From positions 91,192 to 155,191 of the forward strand of contig NZ_AUFO01000011.1 in the NCBI RefSeq assembly GCF_000426545.1: DNA of 64,000 bases, given 5' to 3'. The stretch is from Paenibacillus massiliensis subsp. panacisoli DSM 21345. Lineage in GTDB: Bacteria > Bacillota > Bacilli > Paenibacillales > Paenibacillaceae. Made by a program: the position numbers and the translations under genes. The notes under the pieces were generated by a model that worked only from the letters and a program-made list of their open reading frames with translations, did not search any database and was not told where the DNA came from. Of this stretch, positions 53,623 through 62,123 are shown in pieces; positions within the stretch are counted from its first letter, which is position 1, and the number at the start of each line of letters is the position of its first letter.

Positions 53623-54960
53623 TTAGTCTTTAGGCTGCTCTTCTGCTGCTTCCTCAGCCTTCTCAATGATAATCTCGACGCGACGTACCCGGTTTTTGCC
53701 CATCTCACGAATGATGACCCGGACATGATCTTCAGTGAACTCTTTACCTATTCTTGGCTCAGGCACACGGCTGTATACCCAGCCGCCTACGGTATCCACT
53801 TCTTCATCCTCCAGATCCAGCCCCGTCAGGTCGCTCAGATCGGACAGGATCACCTTGCCATCCACGAGGTAGCTGTTCTCCGACAATGGCTCAACTTCCC
53901 TACGTTCATCTGTATCAAATTCATCCCGAATCTCGCCGACGATCTCCTCGATGATGTCCTCAATAGTAATCAGTCCCGAGGTACCGCCATATTCATCTAC
54001 CAGCAAGGCGATGTGCACCTGCTGCTTCTGCATGCGCTTGAGCAGGTCATTGACCGGAATGACCTCAGGCACTGTCAAAATGGGCTGAATCAGAGAGTTG
54101 AAGTCCACCTCGGGATTCTTGTTATGCTCCAGGAACAACTGCTTCGTATTAATCATCCCGATGATCTGGTCTTTACTATCCGTAGCGACTGGAAAACGGG
54201 TATATTGTTCTTCCTGTATCGTCTGCATGTTCTCCTGAAGCGAACGGGTCGTATACAGTACGACCATGTCCGTACGAGGAACCATGATTTCTTTGGCAAC
54301 AGTCTCGTCAAAAGCAAAGATACGATTCACATATCCGTATTCTGTATTGTTGATCTTGCCGCTCTCCACACTCTCGGACAGAATGATCTGAATCTCCTCC
54401 TGGGAGTGAGCTTCTTCATGCTCGGAAGCTGGCTGTAGTCCGAAGAGACGCACAAGACGGTTAGCCGAACCATTTAAGAGCCAGATGAAAGGGTACATAA
54501 TCCGGTTGAACCAGATGATTGGCTGCGAGGTCAGCAGGCTGACGCTCTCTGCCTTGCGAATGGCCAGCGTCTTCGGTGCCAATTCACCAATAACGACGTG
54601 CAGGTAAGTAACGAGAATGAAAGAAATGACAAAAGCAAGAACGTGACCTAATTCGTCGTTAATGTGCAGACTGAGGAACAAGGGCTCCAGCAGTTTGACC
54701 ACGGTCGGTTCACCGAGCCAGCCAAGTCCCAGCGCTGTGATCGTAATACCGAGCTGACAGGCGGACAGATAGCCATCCAGATTGCTAACGACCCGCTGAA
54801 GTGCTAACGCATTTTTGCGTCCCTCAACCACCAATTGGTCTACCCGGCTGGAACGGACCTTGATGATTGCGAACTCCGTAGCTACAAAAAATCCGCTCAA
54901 TATAATCAATAGCGCAAATAAGAATAGACTGACACCTATGTCCATATGATTTTTACTCAT
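53623..54960 (-). CDS. Hemolysin-family CNNM/CorC transporter (DUF21-CBS-CBS-CorC_HlyC)
   Basis: A 445-residue membrane protein. DUF21 (residues 1-200, four helices; GITITALGLGWLGEP) is followed by two CBS domains (IMVPRTDMVVLYTT; LLVDEYGGTSGLITIEDIIEEIVGEI) and a CorC/HlyC C-terminal domain. Relatives such as MpfA export magnesium, so 'hemolysin' is a historical name. The gene ends in an acidic, Glu-rich tail. Confidence 0.9.
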   Translation of the reverse strand: MSKNHMDIGVSLFLFALLIILSGFFVATEFAIIKVRSSRVDQLVVEGRKNALALQRVVSNLDGYLSACQLGITITALGLGWLGEPTVVKLLEPLFLSLHINDELGHVLAFVISFILVTYLHVVIGELAPKTLAIRKAESVSLLTSQPIIWFNRIMYPFIWLLNGSANRLVRLFGLQPASEHEEAHSQEEIQIILSESVESGKINNTEYGYVNRIFAFDETVAKEIMVPRTDMVVLYTTRSLQENMQTIQEEQYTRFPVATDSKDQIIGMINTKQLFLEHNKNPEVDFNSLIQPILTVPEVIPVNDLLKRMQKQQVHIALLVDEYGGTSGLITIEDIIEEIVGEIRDEFDTDERREVEPLSENSYLVDGKVILSDLSDLTGLDLEDEEVDTVGGWVYSRVPEPRIGKEFTEDHVRVIIREMGKNRVRRVEIIIEKAEEAAEEQPKD

Positions 54961-55220
54961 TCCTTTTCATATATATTTAAGTTCATATGAACTTATTGTA
55001 AGAACTTAAAATCAATATGACAACTGTCAAAAAGAAAGCTATTAACCTTCTAAGGGCCGAATTAGCCGGAAAAGGAGGAAGAATGGGGCTCCCTCGTTCC
55101 GTAGCGCTCTTTTGTATATCCCCTTTACAAGGACACTTCCGGGGGCGTATGATGGGTTCGCATGAACTTCAAATGACAGCTTGCTTCGTTGATAGCTGAG
55201 CTCTGAAAGGAGGAAGGACT

Positions 55221-55988
55221 ATGGAATCTTTTACCCTGACACGTCGAGATATGGCGCATTTACTGCTTGCTCTGGATCACCGTAGAGAGCAACCGCCCCT
55301 GACTGTACTTCAGGCAGCCTGGAGAAAAAGTCATGCGGACAAGCTTGGCTCTGGCAGGGCGCTGCCTACGTTTGTAAGCACCGAGATCCATCCGGTACTG
55401 GACAAGATTATCAAAGGAAAAAAACACGGAGCCTTCTCTCTCCAGGAGATCGCTTCCCTCGCACAGCTGGTGGAATATAGCCACGTCTCGCTTGCCTCGA
55501 TGCAGAACTGGGTCAAGCGTGACTTTCGCGAATTTTTGGGTGCACCCAAAATTGGCAAGAAATACTCGGTGAATCAGGCAGCATTGCTGTTGATTATTGA
55601 GGACCTCAAGTCCAGTCTTGATTTTGAATCCATCCGTAGACTGTTCCAGCTGCTGTTCGGCCAGCCTGACGATGATGCGGATGATCTGATGCAGCCTGTG
55701 GAGCTGTATGCAGCCTATGCGTCTATGTTCGAGGAGTTGGATGCGAACGAGGACGGAATGTTCGACATTCCATCGGGAGCCGCTGCGGGCGGCTTGGGCG
55801 GAGTATTGACCGAGGATATGCTGCTCCGAGTAGCTGCCAAATACACGGAGAATCTGGGACATCTCCAACCAGCTCAGCGTGAGGCGCTGTGCAATACTTT
55901 ACTGGTGGCCGTCGTGTCCGTGCAGAACTCTTATTTTTTGTCCATGGCCCGTCGCTATGTGAACGCAACCCTGTTTTTGGATTATTGA
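55221..55988 (+). CDS. DUF1836 family protein
   Basis: A 255-residue protein. A MerR-like helix-turn-helix is visible in HVSLASMQNWVKRDFREFLGAPKIGKKYSVNQAALLLII-type sequence around residues 95-140, as in DUF1836 members. The C-terminal half has an acidic stretch and a Gly/Ala run (SGAAAGGLGG) and a predicted helical end. Function unknown; DNA binding is plausible. GAAAGGAGGAAGG precedes the ATG. Confidence 0.78.
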   Translation: MESFTLTRRDMAHLLLALDHRREQPPLTVLQAAWRKSHADKLGSGRALPTFVSTEIHPVLDKIIKGKKHGAFSLQEIASLAQLVEYSHVSLASMQNWVKRDFREFLGAPKIGKKYSVNQAALLLIIEDLKSSLDFESIRRLFQLLFGQPDDDADDLMQPVELYAAYASMFEELDANEDGMFDIPSGAAAGGLGGVLTEDMLLRVAAKYTENLGHLQPAQREALCNTLLVAVVSVQNSYFLSMARRYVNATLFLDY

Positions 55989-56025
55989 AATGATTCCCTT
56001 CTGCGAATGGAACCACAGCGTGTAT

Positions 56026-56062
56026 AGAAGCGTTAAGCCTCGGCAGCTTACGCTTCTTTTTT
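56026..56062 (+). terminator. Terminator after the DUF1836 gene
   Basis: AGAAGCGT.AAGC pairs with GCTTACGCTTCT, followed by TTTTT. The 230 bases after it are the promoter region of the glycan cluster, with two TGTACA palindromes near 56212-56229. Confidence 0.85.
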
Positions 56063-56292
56063 ATGCCGAAGTACCTGATTTATAGATAGAGATTATCCCC
56101 CGGAATTCCCTACGCATACCCGCCTGGTCTTGCTTTTCGATACCCTGAGATGTCTTATTCCATAAGGTGTTTGCTCATATTGACCCATGTAAAAAGTATA
56201 CGAAAGTGGTATGTACAGTCTTTTGTACACACAGCTACAATTGAGTTATTAAGAACCAGCAATTGGAAGAATGAGGCAGGAGGGAATGGAGC

Positions 56293-57246
56293 ATGTCTGA
56301 ATTGTCCATCATCATATGCACCCGTAATCGGATTGAAGATCTGACGCGCCTGATTCGATCCATTTCCATTCAGCAGAACCTGGAGGGAGATGCGGTTGAA
56401 CTGCTTATTGTGGACGACGGAAATATTCCGGAAGAGGTGCTCGGTGAATTTAGAAGCCTGCTCTCCCGGCTGCCTGGCAGTCGTGTAGTCTATTATAAGA
56501 AATCGAAGCCAGGAGTGTGGCTGTCTCGCTATGAGGCCCTATCCATGGTTCAATACGATATTGTGCTGTATTTTGATGATGACGCGGAGCTAGATGATCC
56601 GCTGTATATCCGGCGGCTGTTGGATACCTATCACCAGGATGAACGGATTGTAGGTGTGGGAGGCATCGCCAAGGGGTTGAGTACGAGCCGGGCCGGGAAG
56701 CTGCTCGGTATTTTGACATTCCAGATGTCAGCCTCCCTTGGCAGATTGTCAGCAAGTGGTCTGGCTGGCTCGCTTCTGCGGTGGCATGAGGCGGAGCAGC
56801 CATTTCGGACTGAATTTTTCCATGGCTGCAACATGTCATTCCGTCGCAAGGCACTGAAGGATATGCTGCCATATCCGTGGATGACAAGCTATGCTGTGGC
56901 AGATGATCTATATATGTGCCATCTGGCGAGCCAGTACGGCACGCTAATCATCGATCCCAGCCTTCAGATCCTGCATCATGAATCGCCTCGTTCCCGGGAT
57001 AATGCGGGACGCGTCGCTAAGGCAACGGCAGTGAATCATTATTACTTCCTGAACCTGAAGCAGGCAGGCATGAGGCATTATTTGGCATTGCTCTGGACGC
57101 TGACGTATCTCATGGGCAAGGAATCCCTGAAGCGCAATTTTAATGCCGTGAAGGGCTACGCAGCAGGAATGCTGTTCGTCCTGAATCCTCGCAAAGAATC
57201 GTATAAGGAATATATAAATGCCCGGTTATCGCCGGAGAAGGCATGA
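56293..57246 (+). CDS. Family 2 glycosyltransferase
   Basis: A 317-residue GT-A fold enzyme. SIIICTRNRIEDLTRLIRSI starts the nucleotide-binding domain, the DXD motif is YFDDDAELDD near residue 97, and FHGCNMSFRR near residue 177 marks the acceptor region. No transmembrane segment at the ends, so it acts at the cytosolic face. It is closely related to the next gene, from which it overlaps by a few bases in the next frame. First gene of a four-gene surface glycan cluster. Confidence 0.9.
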   Translation: MSELSIIICTRNRIEDLTRLIRSISIQQNLEGDAVELLIVDDGNIPEEVLGEFRSLLSRLPGSRVVYYKKSKPGVWLSRYEALSMVQYDIVLYFDDDAELDDPLYIRRLLDTYHQDERIVGVGGIAKGLSTSRAGKLLGILTFQMSASLGRLSASGLAGSLLRWHEAEQPFRTEFFHGCNMSFRRKALKDMLPYPWMTSYAVADDLYMCHLASQYGTLIIDPSLQILHHESPRSRDNAGRVAKATAVNHYYFLNLKQAGMRHYLALLWTLTYLMGKESLKRNFNAVKGYAAGMLFVLNPRKESYKEYINARLSPEKA

Positions 57247-57277
57247 CGAATCATGGCAGATGAGAGGAGGAGCACGG

Positions 57278-58183
57278 ATGGATTTGACGATTGCTATATG
57301 CACGCGTAACCGGGAGGAGGATCTGGCCCGCTGTGCCGCTTCCATAGCAGCTAGCCGAATGACGGAGCCCTCTCTTCAGGCCGAGGTGCTGGTGGTGGAT
57401 GACGGAGATCTATGCCCCAAGCTAAGAGCTGAGATGAATGAGGGATTGGAGCGAGCAGGCTTTTCCTTTCGTTACTACAGGAAGGATCAGCCCGGACTGT
57501 GGCTGTCCCGGGTCAAGACGGTTGAGATCGCAGCCGGCGATATCATTCTGTTCCTAGATGATGATGTTGAGCTGCCTGTGGATTACATTGACAATCTGAT
57601 GAGGACTTACCGTGAGAACCCCGATGCTGCAGGTGTAGGCGGTATCGCGCTTGGGATGAGGAACAGTCTAATGGGTACACTTCGTTGCTTGCTATCCTTC
57701 CAGCAGTCTCCTTTCATGGGGAGGCTGTCACTAAGTGGCCAATCTGGCTCCATGTACAACTGGCACAGAGCACGTCGTACCTTCAAGTCTGAGTTCTTTC
57801 ACGGCTGTAACATGTCGTTCCGACGGGAGGCCATTCGTTCGATCAAGCCTGTCAGTTGGCTGCAGAGTTATAGCGTTGGTGAGGACCTGTTGCTGTCACG
57901 GATCGCACGGAAACACGGGCCATTGTTGATCAATCCGGTGCTGAAGCTTCAGCACCATGAGTCCCCATCCTCAAGGGATAACATGGAGCATGTAGCGTAT
58001 ATGAGAGTCATGAATCATGTGCATCTGCTGCGGGATGAGCGTGCAGGAGTGGTACCTTATGCGGCACTGTGCTGGACTACACTGTATTTTATATTACGAG
58101 AAAGACCCAAGAAGAATAATTCGGCCATCCGTGGATATGCCAAGGCACTCAAGTCCATGTTCTCCAGGGAGGCGCTTGGTTGA
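57278..58183 (+). CDS. Family 2 glycosyltransferase, second copy
   Basis: A 301-residue paralogue of the preceding enzyme. Shared features in order: LTIAICTRNREEDLARC, the DXD motif FLDDDVELP, GVGGIALG, FHGCNMSFRREAIRSI and LQHHESPSSRDN. ATG 57278 has GAGGAGG upstream; the frame opens earlier at 57218 but without a suitable site. The pair likely adds two successive sugars to a lipid-linked glycan. Confidence 0.9.
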   Translation: MDLTIAICTRNREEDLARCAASIAASRMTEPSLQAEVLVVDDGDLCPKLRAEMNEGLERAGFSFRYYRKDQPGLWLSRVKTVEIAAGDIILFLDDDVELPVDYIDNLMRTYRENPDAAGVGGIALGMRNSLMGTLRCLLSFQQSPFMGRLSLSGQSGSMYNWHRARRTFKSEFFHGCNMSFRREAIRSIKPVSWLQSYSVGEDLLLSRIARKHGPLLINPVLKLQHHESPSSRDNMEHVAYMRVMNHVHLLRDERAGVVPYAALCWTTLYFILRERPKKNNSAIRGYAKALKSMFSREALG

Positions 58184-58227
58184 ATGCATTCGAATAGTAA
58201 AGTGGCGTCAGTAAGGAGGTGGAGTGA

Positions 58228-59607
58228 ATGAGCGCATGGACATCAGCGAAGCAGTTCTTCTCAGGTGAAGGGCTCGCCAAGACCATCATGCGAACGAGCT
58301 TTAACAATTTTTTTGTGCTCATCGTCACGACTCTGACCTCGATCCTGACTGCACGCATGCTGGGTGTAGAGGGAAAAGGAGAGCTGGCCGCGGTGATCTT
58401 CTGGCCGGTGCTCATCGGGAGTGTGCTCAGCTTCGGACTGCCGACCTCGCTGATCTACAACGTGAAGAACAAGACGGGCAATACGGAGGACCTGATCGGC
58501 CTGTCGCTCTTGATCCAATTACCAGCCAGTCTGCTCTCAGCGGGCATTGCTTGGCTCTTCATGCCGATGTGGCTGAATGGATATGGACCAGAGATCATTC
58601 AACTGGCACAGCTATATGCCATAGCTGCGATTCCGGCAGCCGTACTAACAGCTCTTACAACGGCTCTGTCTCAAAGCCTTGAGAAATTCAAGGTCTATAA
58701 TGGACTACTATTCCTGTATCCATTTGTGAACTTCGTTGGTCTGGTTGTTGTCTGGCTGATGGGGCTACTGACGGTGCAGATTGCAGCAGCCATCAACCTC
58801 GTGGCCAGCATAGCAGCCCTGCTGTGGGCGCTGTATCAATTAGGTGGGTCACTCAAGCTTCGCTCCTTCAAGCACTTCATGGACCGCAAGGTCATGCGCC
58901 CTTATTACAATTACGGAGCCAGAGTGTACGGTATGGAGCTGATGGGCACCTTGTCTACCCAGACGGATAAGATTGTCATCGTAGCGCTGCTATCCCCACG
59001 TGACTTCGGGTTATACTCCGTCGTCTATGCGCTCTCTCGTGTCTTCAATGTCGTGCAGAACGCGGTTACCAACGTTACCTTCCCCAAGGTAACGGGGATG
59101 GCACAGCAGAAGATTATCGAGACGGTGGGGCGTGCATTCCGGATCTCCATGGCGCTTATGCTGATCGTGATTGTCCCCAGTCTCTTTGTTGGTCGATATA
59201 TGCTGGGTCTGCTCTACGGATCGTCATTTCTGGAGGCATCCACGACCTACTATCTATTGTCGCTGGAATGCATAGTCGGAGGCGGCTCATGGATTCTGGC
59301 TTCAGCCTTCAACGCGCTTGGTCGCCCAGGGCTTGTGCTAATTCGGCAAATCGTCGCCTATGCGATTACCGTAGTTCTGTTCTTCGTATTTACCCCTCTG
59401 CTAGGGCTGGAGGGCATTGCGCTTGCTCTGTTGTCCGGGGCCTGTGTCAGACTTGTCTTTTCCGTTTTTTCATTCCCTGTATTTTTTGGGGTTCCGCTCC
59501 GGCGAATCATATTCGACAGACACGATTTTACTTTCCTCATGGAAATGATACACAAGAAGCGCAAGAAGGGAGAACTGAACGATGGCAAACTTGCATCCAA
59601 TGGATGA
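58228..59607 (+). CDS. Oligosaccharide flippase, Wzx-like (polysaccharide biosynthesis protein)
   Basis: A 459-residue membrane protein with about 12-14 helices of the MOP superfamily. Typical segments are SILTARMLGVEGKGELAAVIFWP near the N-terminus and LLSPRDFGLYSVVYALSRVF in the middle. It should flip a lipid-linked glycan outward. AAGGAGG precedes the ATG. Its end overlaps the next gene by 26 bases. Confidence 0.9.
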   Translation: MSAWTSAKQFFSGEGLAKTIMRTSFNNFFVLIVTTLTSILTARMLGVEGKGELAAVIFWPVLIGSVLSFGLPTSLIYNVKNKTGNTEDLIGLSLLIQLPASLLSAGIAWLFMPMWLNGYGPEIIQLAQLYAIAAIPAAVLTALTTALSQSLEKFKVYNGLLFLYPFVNFVGLVVVWLMGLLTVQIAAAINLVASIAALLWALYQLGGSLKLRSFKHFMDRKVMRPYYNYGARVYGMELMGTLSTQTDKIVIVALLSPRDFGLYSVVYALSRVFNVVQNAVTNVTFPKVTGMAQQKIIETVGRAFRISMALMLIVIVPSLFVGRYMLGLLYGSSFLEASTTYYLLSLECIVGGGSWILASAFNALGRPGLVLIRQIVAYAITVVLFFVFTPLLGLEGIALALLSGACVRLVFSVFSFPVFFGVPLRRIIFDRHDFTFLMEMIHKKRKKGELNDGKLASNG

Positions 59608-60556
59608 GCTCAAGAACAAGCTGAAGATGATCCTGAAGGTGGTCCCGCCAGGCTCAAACATCGCTTATGTAGACTACCCGGTGTATAACAACGGCGGAGA
59701 CGTGCTGATCATGAAGGGAACGGAGGCGTTCTTCAAGGCAAATGGTATCCGTGTCCGTGCCCGATATAGTGCCATGGATTTTCCCGATAAGCTGAATGTC
59801 CCGAAGGACTGGATTATCGTCTGTCACGGGGGTGGGAACTTCGGGGACTTGTATCTGAATCACCAGAATCTCAGAGAGAAGGTCGTGCGTGACTTTCCAA
59901 CGCATCGGATTGTAGTCATGCCGCAGACGATCCACTTTCAGAGTGAGGCCAAGGCCAATGAAGCAGCGACGTTGTTCAACAGCCATCCTGATATGCACAT
60001 CTTTGTAAGGGATACACGTTCTTACGCCTACGCCTCTGAGAAATTCAACAACTGCGATATCCAGATGTGTCCGGATATGGCGCATCAATTATGGCCGCTC
60101 AAGACGACTTCTGCCCCACAGCAGGAGGTGCTCTATTTCCTGCGCAATGATATTGAGACGGTGAAGGATCAGCAGCAGTTCGATCGTGAAGCAGATGCGG
60201 ATCATCGTCGGGATTGGGATACCTTGTTCACACCGTTCGAGATTCGTGGCATAGAATATTTCCAGAAATTTTACCGTCTTGACAAAAAGATCGGCGGCCC
60301 GCTTCCCACACGGGTATTCTGGTATAAGTATACAGACCATCTAATGAGTAAGGCCGTGGATCTGTTCAGCTCCTACCGTGAAGTGCGTACCTCCCGTTTG
60401 CATGGACATATTCTTGCATGCCTCTTGGACATCCCGCATATTGTAATTGATAATTCCTACGGCAAAAATTCACTGTATTTCCAGACCTGGTCGACGGGAA
60501 ATGCAAAGGCCAAGCTGTACAGTGAGGAGTCAGCTCCGGTGGAGCAGCTCTCCTGA
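59582..60556 (+). CDS. Polysaccharide pyruvyl transferase family protein
   Basis: A 324-residue PF04230 enzyme that adds a pyruvyl ketal to a sugar. Family marks are NNGGDVLIMKGTEAF, VCHGGGNFGDLYL, VVMPQTIHFQ and TSRLHGHILACLLDIPHIVIDNSYGKN. It resembles the B. subtilis EpsO/EpsI and YxaB group. It overlaps the flippase gene, so the two are coupled. Pyruvylation would make the exported glycan acidic. Confidence 0.9.
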   Translation: MANLHPMDELKNKLKMILKVVPPGSNIAYVDYPVYNNGGDVLIMKGTEAFFKANGIRVRARYSAMDFPDKLNVPKDWIIVCHGGGNFGDLYLNHQNLREKVVRDFPTHRIVVMPQTIHFQSEAKANEAATLFNSHPDMHIFVRDTRSYAYASEKFNNCDIQMCPDMAHQLWPLKTTSAPQQEVLYFLRNDIETVKDQQQFDREADADHRRDWDTLFTPFEIRGIEYFQKFYRLDKKIGGPLPTRVFWYKYTDHLMSKAVDLFSSYREVRTSRLHGHILACLLDIPHIVIDNSYGKNSLYFQTWSTGNAKAKLYSEESAPVEQLS

Positions 60557-60665
60557 GCAGCAAGCGGAGATGAATTAAATCTCAATCGTTTTTCGGTCTT
60601 GGTCAAGAGATCAGTAGCCACCCAAGATACTGTAATAAGCAGGCCAGCGCCTCGGATACACATAC

Positions 60666-60704
60666 AAAGAGCCCTTGTGCGGAGAGCCCGTACAAGGGCT
60701 CTTT
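60666..60704. terminator. Bidirectional terminator between the glycan cluster and an aldo/keto reductase gene
   Basis: AAAGAGCCCTTGT pairs with ACAAGGGCTCTTT. The flanking genes converge. Confidence 0.9.
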
Positions 60705-60707
60705 CTG

Positions 60708-61715
60708 TTACTTCATGCCAAGTACCTGTTTGGAGCAGCGATCGAGCCTGTCGATTTCCTCTGCTGTCAGTACGAACTCCAATGCCTTTACATTTGCCTC
60801 CGCATGATGCTTCTTGGAAGCGCCGGGAATTGCAAACACCTGCTCTCCATGCGCATTAACCAGCCAATTCAGGGCAACTTGAGTGGGTGCTACGTTATAA
60901 TGGCTTGCTATGTGTTCAAGCTCCTCAATCAAGGGTCTGGATTGCTCCAGCCCAGAAGGACGAAAGGCTGGAGTCCATTTGCGCGGGCCTTTTATGGATC
61001 GAATCAGTGATGGATTCTCATGAAATTTCCCGGTCAATATTCCTTGCATCAGCGGGGAGTAAGCGATGATGGCCACCCCCAGCTCCTGGGCGGTTTCCAG
61101 TACCCCATTCCTCTCAATGGTACGGTCGAGCAGGCTGTATTTTACTTGATTGGCTGCCAATCGAAGCCCGTATTCTCGCAGCACGCGATCCGCTTCCCGC
61201 ATTTGCTGTGCAGAGAAGTTGCTTACTCCTACATATTGAACCTTTCGCTGTACAGCGAGACTAGCCATTTCCTTCATAACAGCTTTGACAGAAGAGAAGG
61301 AGTAGGGAGAGTGCACCTGGTAAAGGTGAATCGTCCGGCCATCCAGCTGTCGAATACGCTCATCAATCGTTGCTGGAATGCTGCCAGCCGTGCGAAACGC
61401 AGGCCACCATTTGGTGGCAATCCTGGCCTCATCTGCGAGTGTACCTCCAAGCTCCTTCAGCATGGCAGCCAGCAGTTGCTCGGACTGACCGCCACCATAG
61501 GCTTCAGCCGTATCGAACCAATTGATTCCGCCCTCCAGACTCGTCTGAATGATGTCTCTCATCACCTCTTTGGACATGGCTGGCCAAAATTTGCCGACAA
61601 GCCCCTGTCCATTACTGAACTGCCAGCACCCAAGCCCAAGTGCCGATAATCTCAGATCGGAGTTCCCCAGCCTGCGTAGTTGCATGGAAGGTGTCTTTGT
61701 CATATTTGTCCCCAT
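60708..61715 (-). CDS. Aldo/keto reductase, second
   Basis: A 335-residue AKR unlike the one at 50878 in length and sequence. The tetrad residues are in NWFDTAEAYGGG, RIATKWWP and YQVHSPY. The NADPH-binding tail has IPGASKKHHAEANVKAL. The start is ambiguous: ATG 61715 overlaps the stop of a two-codon frame (ATG AAT TGA) that itself has a GAGGAG six bases upstream, while ATG 61703 has GGGGA close by. Confidence 0.9.
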   Translation of the reverse strand: MGTNMTKTPSMQLRRLGNSDLRLSALGLGCWQFSNGQGLVGKFWPAMSKEVMRDIIQTSLEGGINWFDTAEAYGGGQSEQLLAAMLKELGGTLADEARIATKWWPAFRTAGSIPATIDERIRQLDGRTIHLYQVHSPYSFSSVKAVMKEMASLAVQRKVQYVGVSNFSAQQMREADRVLREYGLRLAANQVKYSLLDRTIERNGVLETAQELGVAIIAYSPLMQGILTGKFHENPSLIRSIKGPRKWTPAFRPSGLEQSRPLIEELEHIASHYNVAPTQVALNWLVNAHGEQVFAIPGASKKHHAEANVKALEFVLTAEEIDRLDRCSKQVLGMK

Positions 61716-62123
61716 CAATTCATCACTCGCTCCTCATGCTTGTTGGATTTTTATGTATAAACAAACTCTTTTTTTGAATTCTATACTGTATTTGATGTTA
61801 ATTAAAGATTTTTTATTTTTCCCTATAGATCATATGTCTTACAATACATTCTTTAATGATCATACAATAACTTTAATGTAATTTTTTATGTTTTACACTA
61901 AAATACTATATTTTTTTAAATTATTTCCGATATTTAAAATAGTGTATGTAAAAGTTAGCCATACACCATACAGCTTCTGCCTTCTGCCAGTAGGTTGAGC
62001 GAAATATAGGAAGGAAAAGGGGGATGAAAAGGCTCGGGTTATCGCTTTAACGGATCAGTGCGGTATTGAAACAAGACAATTGTAGTTGCCATAAATATGC
62101 CTAGAAAAGGAGAGATTGCAATA
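61716..62123 (+). promoter_or_regulatory. AT-rich upstream region of the NRPS gene
   Basis: This gap of about 400 bases is very rich in A and T between 61740 and 61960 and has no gene. It must hold promoters for both divergent genes. AAAGGAGAG at 62106 is the NRPS ribosome binding site. Confidence 0.5.

Noticed and set aside
55017..55199. 60-codon open frame upstream of the DUF1836 gene
   Set aside because: No ribosome binding site and no protein-like composition; it lies in the promoter region.
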